5,999 nucleotides of DNA from an uncultured Ligilactobacillus sp. (GTDB lineage Bacteria > Bacillota > Bacilli > Lactobacillales > Lactobacillaceae). Location: contig CAKPZY010000067.1 of the NCBI GenBank assembly GCA_934215475.1, positions 1 to 5,999 on the forward strand, written 5' to 3'. Positions 1-4,119 of the stretch are shown here, in pieces (the stretch's first letter is position 1; every line of letters begins with the position of its first letter). The notes under the pieces are model-generated. The model had not been told where the DNA came from and searched no databases. It saw nothing but the letters and a program-made list of their open reading frames with translations. The translations under genes were made by a program, and so were the position numbers.

Positions 1-177
1 TGGGTCACACTGCATATCTTCTCTGAGTTTAAAGATGAAATTGACTTCCACAATCAGGGCGGCTGGTTAAGGCCTAGTAAAGGAAAAGGGTCAGCATACG
101 GTATCTTTGCTAAGCCAGCATGTGAATGGATGGAGCGAAACAGAGACCGCATCCAGTGGGAAGTAAAAATGCCGTGA
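1..177 (+). CDS. 3' end of a small phage early protein, possibly DUF771-like
   Basis: An open frame enters from the left edge and stops at TGA 175-177, giving the last 58 residues of a protein whose start lies outside the window. The visible part contains a segment of the form EIDF..QGGWLRPSKGKG.AYGIFAKPA, then CEWMERNRDRIQW. A glycine/proline-containing turn followed by a Trp-containing C-terminal helix recalls the end of DUF771 proteins, which are short phage proteins of unknown role encoded just downstream of the lysogeny control region. That assignment is from memory of the family's shape and is weak. The uninterrupted frame, ordinary codon use, same strand as all neighbours and a 40-base gap to the next gene support a real coding end. 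It could equally be another small hypothetical early protein. Confidence 0.6.
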   Translation, partial: WVTLHIFSEFKDEIDFHNQGGWLRPSKGKGSAYGIFAKPACEWMERNRDRIQWEVKMP

Positions 178-202
178 ATAATATAGTAGGAATTTTAATC
201 AA

Positions 203-208
203 AAGGAG
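203..208 (+). promoter_or_regulatory. ribosome binding site of the 29-residue peptide
   Basis: AAGGAG ends nine bases before ATG 218. It argues that translation starts at 218 and not at the nearby TTG at 211, which lies only two bases after this motif in another frame. Confidence 0.75.
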
Positions 209-217
209 AATTGAGCG

Positions 218-307
218 ATGAATTTTTACAAAGGGTGTTTAAACGGATTGTTAATTGCTGTACCAATCTGGTTTCTATTACTCGGATTAGTACTATGGAT
301 CTTTTAA
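218..307 (+). CDS. 29-residue hydrophobic membrane peptide
   Basis: ATG 218 opens a frame of 29 codons ending at TAA 305-307, preceded by a well-spaced AAGGAG. The peptide begins MNFYKGCLNG. The remainder, about residues 8-29, is a single continuous hydrophobic stretch with Pro16, Trp18 and Trp27, ending in WIF. Lys5 near the start and no charge after it suggest one membrane span, though the orientation is uncertain. The stop codon is embedded in the ribosome binding site of the next membrane gene (TAAGGAG), so the two are probably translationally coupled. Tiny membrane peptides of this type are common in early operons of Lactobacillales phages; their function is unknown. I do not recognise a family. 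The gene is below usual length cut-offs and easily missed. Confidence 0.72.
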   Translation: MNFYKGCLNGLLIAVPIWFLLLGLVLWIF

Positions 308-321
308 GGAGAGTGAGTGCC

Positions 322-459
322 ATGCTTCAAACAATAATCGAGTTAATTTTCCTATCGGTCATCATCTTAAGTAGTGTGATTGGATTGATTAGGGTTATTC
401 CAGAAATCAACCAGATTGTTGAGGACGAAAAAAATACCCACAATGACCATTGTGAGTAA
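322..459 (+). CDS. 45-residue single-span membrane protein
   Basis: The start is ATG 322, placed ten bases after AAGGAG at 306-311, which overlaps the stop of the preceding peptide gene. The same frame is open further upstream to TTG 211, but that extension would read through the 29-residue gene and has no suitable ribosome binding site. The protein has a hydrophobic segment at about residues 4-23 (IIELIFLSVIILSSVIGLI), then Arg24. A polar tail of about 20 residues with Glu, Asp, Asn and His follows, ending HNDHCE. This looks like one transmembrane helix with a short acidic soluble tail. No family is recognised. It is paired with the preceding membrane peptide, so the two may act together at the envelope, for example in excluding other phages; that is only inference. 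Confidence 0.72.
   Translation: MLQTIIELIFLSVIILSSVIGLIRVIPEINQIVEDEKNTHNDHCE
439..454 (+). repeat. 16-base inverted repeat (7-2-7)
   Basis: CACAATG-AC-CATTGTG is a perfect 7-base inverted repeat with a two-base centre, at the 3' end of the 45-residue membrane protein gene and just before the AAGGAGG of the next gene. As RNA it could form a six-pair stem with a GACC loop. As DNA it has the symmetry of a dimeric repressor site. It may be chance, because it also encodes residues of the protein tail. Confidence 0.3.
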
Positions 460-461
460 GT

Positions 462-468
462 AAGGAGG
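462..468 (+). promoter_or_regulatory. ribosome binding site selecting a TTG start
   Basis: AAGGAGG, a perfect anti-16S match, ends nine bases before TTG 478. No ATG or GTG lies at a suitable distance, so it indicates a TTG start. The same arrangement recurs before the primase gene at 4104. Confidence 0.75.
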
Positions 469-477
469 CGTAGGATA

Positions 478-642
478 TTGAAAATATTTAATAAAATCAC
501 TAATTCATATTGTAAAACAAAACACGGCAAAATGCCAGCTACTCGATATTTAGTTCGTCAATATTGGGAAGGAAAAAATGCAATCCATAAAGAAGTGTTT
601 ACCTGGGATGGCAAGAAATGGATATTAGGAGGCACAACATGA
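478..642 (+). CDS. 54-residue basic protein of unknown function (TTG start)
   Basis: The frame starts at TTG 478 behind a perfect AAGGAGG and ends at TGA 640-642. It overlaps the next ATG (639) in an ATGA arrangement typical of coupled phage genes. The protein begins MKIFNKITNSYCKTKHGKMP and is rich in Lys and Arg. A middle segment, ATRYLVRQYWEGKN, is followed by VFTWDGKKWIL, which reads like a beta-hairpin with a W-D-G-K-K-W turn. No membrane span or signal peptide is visible. I do not recognise a family. The internal ATG at 532 would give a much shorter product without a ribosome binding site. The strong start signal and the exact overlap with the next gene support a real gene. Confidence 0.68.
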   Translation: MKIFNKITNSYCKTKHGKMPATRYLVRQYWEGKNAIHKEVFTWDGKKWILGGTT

Positions 643-836
643 AGCAAAGCGAAGCCAATTCAATTATGAAGTTTCTAGACAAGTGTGAAAAGTTTCTAAG
701 TAATACGCAAATGATGAAGTTATGCAATGCTCTCGAAATTGCTAATGATGATGTTTTAGATGAAGTTCAAAGTGCGATCTGGTGGAATGCATCAGGCCAT
801 TATGACAAAGCATTTAAAAAGGAATTTGAGGTGTAG
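639..836 (+). CDS. 65-residue soluble helical protein of unknown function
   Basis: ATG 639 follows AGGAGG at 627-632 by six bases and overlaps the previous stop as ATGA; the open frame extends a little upstream, but this start is clearly the best. The protein opens MKQSEANSIMKFLDKCEKFL and continues with a second likely helix, NTQMMKLCNALEIA. An acidic stretch, NDDVLDEVQSAIWWN, precedes the end, GHYDKAFKKEFEV. There are two cysteines but no CxxC motif, no membrane segment and no obvious DNA-binding signature, although the size and helical look would fit a small regulatory or inhibitor protein. No family is recognised. Tight packing with both neighbours indicates co-translation in the early operon. 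Confidence 0.72.
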   Translation: MKQSEANSIMKFLDKCEKFLSNTQMMKLCNALEIANDDVLDEVQSAIWWNASGHYDKAFKKEFEV

Positions 837-838
837 TT

Positions 839-940
839 ATGAACTTTGATAGATACATGGAACAATACGATGAAACGTTACTGGCTGAACCAAAGCCATA
901 CGACTGGGACGAGCGAGAAGATGCCGCGGAGGGGGACTAG
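839..940 (+). CDS. 33-residue highly acidic peptide
   Basis: ATG 839 lies two bases after the previous stop, with GAGGTG at 828-833 as a probable ribosome binding site. The frame ends at TAG 938-940, and the next gene's GGAGGGGG site lies inside its 3' end. The peptide begins MNFDRYMEQYDETLLAEPKP and continues YDWDEREDAAEGD. By count it holds twelve Asp/Glu against three Lys/Arg, so it is strongly negative. Small acidic early phage proteins sometimes act as DNA mimics or host-enzyme inhibitors, but nothing here proves that. Its reality rests on start spacing and close packing; it is shorter than usual gene-calling limits. Confidence 0.55.
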   Translation: MNFDRYMEQYDETLLAEPKPYDWDEREDAAEGD

Positions 941-942
941 CA

Positions 943-1422
943 ATGAGTACGATTTTAGATCTAAACGATGATCTCAAAAGATTGTTTGCCATGACTGATG
1001 TTGACGAGCAAACACTAAAAGATACTGCCGATGCAATCATCATGAGCCGTGATTCAAAGCTAGATGGATTGGCTTACGTGATCGAAGGTGACCAGAAAGA
1101 AATCGAATGGCTGAAAGCAAAGATTCAAGATTTGCAGAAAGAGCTCAAGGCACGCAAGAACCATGAAGCTGGTTTGAAAGAATATCTAGTGACTGCCTTG
1201 GATGATGCCGGTTTGAAAAAACTGCAAACTGAAAATCATATGTTAAAAACTCGCAAGCAAGCGCCAAGTGTAGATGTAGTTGATGAGAGTGAAGTGCCGG
1301 CACAGTATATCATCCACAAAGACGAAACAAGGGTTGATAAGAAGAAGCTACGCAACATTTTGAAAGAAAATAATGTGCCAGGCGTGCAGTTGAAACAACA
1401 GAGGGGCGTGATTATTAAATGA
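943..1422 (+). CDS. Siphovirus Gp157-family protein
   Basis: This 159-residue protein matches the Gp157 family (PF05565) in length and layout. An N-terminal helical region begins MSTILDLNDDLKRLF. A long charged coiled-coil-like stretch at about residues 48-80 includes IEWLKAKIQDLQKELKARK. A region around 90-110 carries the typical KKLQTENHMLKTRKQAPSVDV, followed by the signature VPAQYI at 118-123. The end is VDKKKLRNILKENN-VPGVQL. The ATG sits behind GGAGGGGG at 928-935. The family was named from Streptococcus thermophilus phage Sfi-type genomes and has been linked to phage resistance of the host, but its biochemical role is unknown. Placement at the head of the replication module suggests an accessory role in replication or recombination. 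Its last four bases overlap the start of the next gene (ATGA), implying translational coupling. Confidence 0.92.
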   Translation: MSTILDLNDDLKRLFAMTDVDEQTLKDTADAIIMSRDSKLDGLAYVIEGDQKEIEWLKAKIQDLQKELKARKNHEAGLKEYLVTALDDAGLKKLQTENHMLKTRKQAPSVDVVDESEVPAQYIIHKDETRVDKKKLRNILKENNVPGVQLKQQRGVIIK

Positions 1423-2105
1423 AAGTTGAATCATTAAAAAACGTTTCGCGTACTGATAACTGGCGCATCTGTCTGTACGGAAAGCCGGGTGTAGGTAAGA
1501 CTTCAGCGGTTAGATTTCTCAAAGGAAAAACCTTAATTCTCGCTTTAGATAATTCCGCCAAAGTACTAGGTGGTTCAGATATCGATGTGATCGAATTTAA
1601 TCGAAATCATCCTGAAGGTGAAATTAACGAGTTTGTTAAAGAAGCTCCTAGCTTGGCAAAAGGATATGACAATCTAGTCATTGATAACATTTCTTCTTTT
1701 GAAAAAGATTGGTTTACCTATATGGGACGACAATCAAAAAATGGTATCTCAAACGAAATTCAAGATTACTCAAAATGGACCAATTATTTTACTCGCTTAA
1801 TATCAGCTATCTATCAGTTGCCGGTTAACATTTTGGTCACTGCATGGGAAAAGCAGACGCCAATTCAAACGGCAAGTGGTCAACAGTTCAATCAATATGC
1901 ACCAAACATTCGCGATAGTGTACGTGATACATTCATGGGACTCACTGATTTAGTCGCACGAATGATTATAAAACCAAACGATGGCGAGCGAGGTGTGGTC
2001 ATGGAAGGTGATGATTCAATGTTTGCTAAAAATCGTTTGGACGATCGCAAGGGCGCTAAAATCGAAGATCTGTTTAATTTTGAAAACAGTGATGTCGATG
2101 TATAG
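1419..2105 (+). CDS. phage P-loop ATPase, AAA_24 / Sak4-like (RecA core)
   Basis: This 228-residue protein has a Walker A motif GKPGVGKT at residues 21-28 after a beta strand (WRICLY). A Walker B-type strand, NLVIDN, lies at 85-90 with Asp89, and a third core strand, NILVTAWEK, at about 137-145. These fit the phage nucleotide-binding family AAA_24 (PF13479), whose members include Sak4 recombinases with a RecA/Rad51-like core. In such phages the protein is thought to promote single-strand annealing or recombination together with a single-strand binding protein; the DUF669 protein two genes downstream is a candidate partner. ATG 1419 overlaps the Gp157 stop, with GAGGGG at 1401-1406 at a rather long 12-base spacing. 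Length and motifs look intact. The precise role, recombinase or replication accessory, is not settled by the sequence. Confidence 0.9.
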   Translation: MKVESLKNVSRTDNWRICLYGKPGVGKTSAVRFLKGKTLILALDNSAKVLGGSDIDVIEFNRNHPEGEINEFVKEAPSLAKGYDNLVIDNISSFEKDWFTYMGRQSKNGISNEIQDYSKWTNYFTRLISAIYQLPVNILVTAWEKQTPIQTASGQQFNQYAPNIRDSVRDTFMGLTDLVARMIIKPNDGERGVVMEGDDSMFAKNRLDDRKGAKIEDLFNFENSDVDV

Positions 2106-3453
2106 CCTTTACAATTATCAACAAAAACTAGTCAATCAAGCACGCAGTGAGTTGGCAAAAGGCAACAAATCGGTCCTTCTAATCAGTCCGGCAGGTTCCG
2201 GCAAGTCAGTTGTGATTGCTGAAATTGCCCGCCTAACGACTGCCAAAGGCGGCAGGGTAATGTTTACTGTTCATCGGCAAGAATTAGTCAAGCAGATCAT
2301 TGATTCGTTCAAGCAAAATAATGTGAATTTAGATCTATGTACGATCATGACAGTCGGTAAAATTAAAAATCGCATGAATCATTTACCAAAGCCAAACTTA
2401 ATTATTACGGACGAAACACATCACAGCAAAGCGAAAACTTACCGGCAAATATATGAATATTATGCGGATATACCACGCTTGGGTTTTACCGCGAGTCCGT
2501 GGCGAATGAATGGCGCAGGTTTTAACGATATCTATGATTCGATGGTCGAAGGTCCCACAGTGCAATGGCTGATTGCTAATAACAAATTAGCGCCATATCA
2601 GTATTACTCAGTTAAGTTAGTTGATGATACAAAGCTTAAAAAGTCGAGTACCGGGGACTATACAAACAAGTCTATCGATGACGCAATTGGAAAAACAATT
2701 TTTGGAGATGTCGTCAAAACCTATAAAGAAAAAGCGAACGATCGTAAAACTATCATCTATGCGCATGATATTGAATACTCAAAACAAATTGCGGAAACAT
2801 TTCGCCAAGCTGGCATTGCAGCAGTGCATTGTGATTCAAAAACACCGAAAGGCGAACGCAATAAGATCATGCGAGATTTTAAAACCGGCAAGATAAAAAT
2901 ACTTTCAAATGTCGATCTCATTTCAGAAGGCTTTGATGTGCCAGATTGTAGCTGTGTGATCATGTTGCGACCGACTGCGAGTTTAGTCTTAGATATTCAG
3001 CAGTCAATGCGGTGTATGAGGTATCAGCCGAACAAACAAGCGATAATTATTGATCACGTTGCTAATTATAAAAAATTCGGTATGCCCGACACTCCGCGAG
3101 AGTGGTCGCTAACCGGCTGGAAGAAGAAGAAAAAGAAAAACAACGCCGGCGATGGGCCACCATTAAAGACGTGTAATCACTGTTGGGCAGTTGTTCCGGC
3201 ACAATGTCGAATTTGTCCGATATGTGGCAAAGAAATCGAAATTGATGCCGACGGGATGCAAGAAGACAAAACAGCAAAGATCGAAAAAATCAGTGAGTTT
3301 AAATTTACCACTGATTACAACCAAGTGAATTTGGCCAAGAAGAAACCGGAAGACGCAAGTAATGTCAAAGAATTATATGCGATGGCTGATGCGAAGCATT
3401 ACAAAAAAGGCTGGGCATATATTCAAGGTAAACGTTTAGGATTTGTACACTAA
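2098..3453 (+). CDS. DEAD/DEAH-box (SF2) helicase with cysteine-rich tail
   Basis: An SF2 helicase of 451 residues if started at ATG 2098. A Q-motif-like start, YNYQQKLVNQA, precedes motif I SPAGSGKS (30-37), motif Ia around TVHRQEL (57-63), motif II DETHH (105-109) and motif III TASPWR (131-136). The second RecA domain holds TIIYAHD (218-224), motif V NVDLISEGFDVPD (271-283) and motif VI QQSMRCMR (301-308), with the two arginines kept and Met in place of the usual Gly. After a run of six lysines (342-347) come C359, C362, C370, C373 and C376, likely a zinc ribbon. The first 8 bases overlap the ATPase gene (ATGTATAG) and no clear ribosome binding site is visible, so translation is probably coupled. 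ATG 2092 is an alternative start adding two residues. It likely unwinds or remodels DNA during phage replication. Confidence 0.93.
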   Translation: MYSLYNYQQKLVNQARSELAKGNKSVLLISPAGSGKSVVIAEIARLTTAKGGRVMFTVHRQELVKQIIDSFKQNNVNLDLCTIMTVGKIKNRMNHLPKPNLIITDETHHSKAKTYRQIYEYYADIPRLGFTASPWRMNGAGFNDIYDSMVEGPTVQWLIANNKLAPYQYYSVKLVDDTKLKKSSTGDYTNKSIDDAIGKTIFGDVVKTYKEKANDRKTIIYAHDIEYSKQIAETFRQAGIAAVHCDSKTPKGERNKIMRDFKTGKIKILSNVDLISEGFDVPDCSCVIMLRPTASLVLDIQQSMRCMRYQPNKQAIIIDHVANYKKFGMPDTPREWSLTGWKKKKKKNNAGDGPPLKTCNHCWAVVPAQCRICPICGKEIEIDADGMQEDKTAKIEKISEFKFTTDYNQVNLAKKKPEDASNVKELYAMADAKHYKKGWAYIQGKRLGFVH

Positions 3454-3477
3454 TAAATATAAAGGAGATTTTTAATT

Positions 3478-4044
3478 ATGGCATTTTTAACAGCGAATTA
3501 TGAAAACAACCAACAAGGCGGCAACTATGATCCATTGCCACAAGGAAATTACGAAATGATCATCCAGTCAGCACAAGAAACAGCTACACCAAACGGCAGT
3601 GAATCATTACAACTTGATTTGGTCGTCCGTAACGATTTGGACAATGTGCCCGAGTTAGCAGAAACCAATGCCAAATATCACAACCGGCACGTATTTATGG
3701 ATAACTGGAAACGAAAAGCAACACATCAATATGACATGGAAGGTTTCCAATATATTCTGGAAGGTGCGCAAGTTCCTGAAGGCACAGTGATCAATTCAGT
3801 GGATGATTTCATTAAATGGATCTCTGGCCGTCCTGTACGAGTGTTCGTTAAAAAAATCAAAGACACTTACAACGGCGAAACCAAAGATAAAAACCAAGTT
3901 GCTCCCTGGAACATTGATAAAACCAAGTTCACAACTTTGAATCATGTTTTTAAAGATAATAATCAACCACAGCCACAACAAAACAATGATCCGTTTGCTG
4001 GTGGCCAAGAGATTCATATCGATGATTCAGACGTTCCATTCTAA
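3478..4044 (+). CDS. DUF669 phage protein with SSB-like acidic tip
   Basis: This 188-residue protein starts at ATG 3478 behind AAAGGAGA (3461-3468). It matches DUF669 (PF05037) in length and pattern: N-terminal FLTANYENN, then PLPQGNYEMIIQSAQETATPNG, LQLDLVVRND, and the NRHVFMDNWKR block at about 69-79. Next come EGFQYILEGAQVPEGT and the strand RPVRVFVKK near 118-126. A Gln/Asn/Pro-rich, probably disordered linker follows (about 161-177), and the protein ends IDDSDVPF. That end resembles the acidic C-terminal tip of bacterial single-stranded DNA-binding proteins (Asp-rich followed by Pro-Phe), which recruits repair and replication partners. The family sits in phage replication modules between helicase and primase; I infer a single-strand binding role. 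A separate SSB gene is not present in this window. Compositionally it resembles its neighbours. Confidence 0.92.
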   Translation: MAFLTANYENNQQGGNYDPLPQGNYEMIIQSAQETATPNGSESLQLDLVVRNDLDNVPELAETNAKYHNRHVFMDNWKRKATHQYDMEGFQYILEGAQVPEGTVINSVDDFIKWISGRPVRVFVKKIKDTYNGETKDKNQVAPWNIDKTKFTTLNHVFKDNNQPQPQQNNDPFAGGQEIHIDDSDVPF

Positions 4045-4119
4045 ATTAAGCCAATGGGCAGTGACCTTAACACACCGATCGGGTGAAAGGCCCGAAATAA
4101 ATCAAGGAGGTAAGCCAAT
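4045..4119 (+). other. 75-base spacer with small dyads and a 9-base direct repeat
   Basis: This is the longest non-coding gap of the replication module. The nonamer TAAGCCAAT occurs at 4047-4055 and again at 4111-4119, directly before the TTG start. Between them lie the palindrome CCGATCGG (4075-4082) and a possible weak hairpin TCGGG/CCCGA (4079-4083 with 4091-4095, seven-base loop), placed eight bases before the primase ribosome binding site. No U-run follows the hairpin, so it is not a terminator. It might modulate primase translation or be a remnant of a deletion; both are guesses. Confidence 0.35.
4104..4110 (+). promoter_or_regulatory. ribosome binding site of the primase gene (decides TTG start)
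   Basis: AAGGAGG ends nine bases before TTG 4120, while an in-frame stop at 4111-4113 rules out any earlier start. The first in-frame ATG (4144) lacks a comparable site. Confidence 0.85.

Noticed and set aside
211..321. Upstream extension of the 45-residue membrane protein to TTG 211
   Set aside because: TTG 211 is only two bases from the AAGGAG at 203-208, which instead fits ATG 218 in another frame; ATG 322 has its own well-placed site.
618..638. Start of the 65-residue protein at ATG 618
   Set aside because: AGGAGG at 627-632 lies inside that extension and points to ATG 639, which also makes the ATGA overlap.
1981..2097. Extension of the helicase start upstream to 1981
   Set aside because: It would overlap the ATPase gene by more than 100 bases. 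The added residues look like a frame shadow, and the Q-motif-like start lies right after Met 2098.
2757..2963. Minus-strand open frames here and elsewhere (for example 327-530, 837-1043, 3062-3277, 5125-5352, 5574-5789)
   Set aside because: All lie opposite convincing + strand genes, have no ribosome binding sites that I can see, and read as low-complexity shadows.
3121..3142. Purine-rich run as a possible programmed frameshift site
   Set aside because: It encodes a lysine run in the correct frame, is not a canonical slippery heptamer, and the helicase frame continues normally through the cysteine cluster.
4054..4086. Ten-codon frame in the spacer before the primase gene
   Set aside because: Very short, with no ribosome binding site of its own; no evidence of translation.
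4079..4095. Hairpin in the spacer as a transcription terminator
   Set aside because: The stem is only five pairs and no T-run follows; the next gene's ribosome binding site is immediately downstream.
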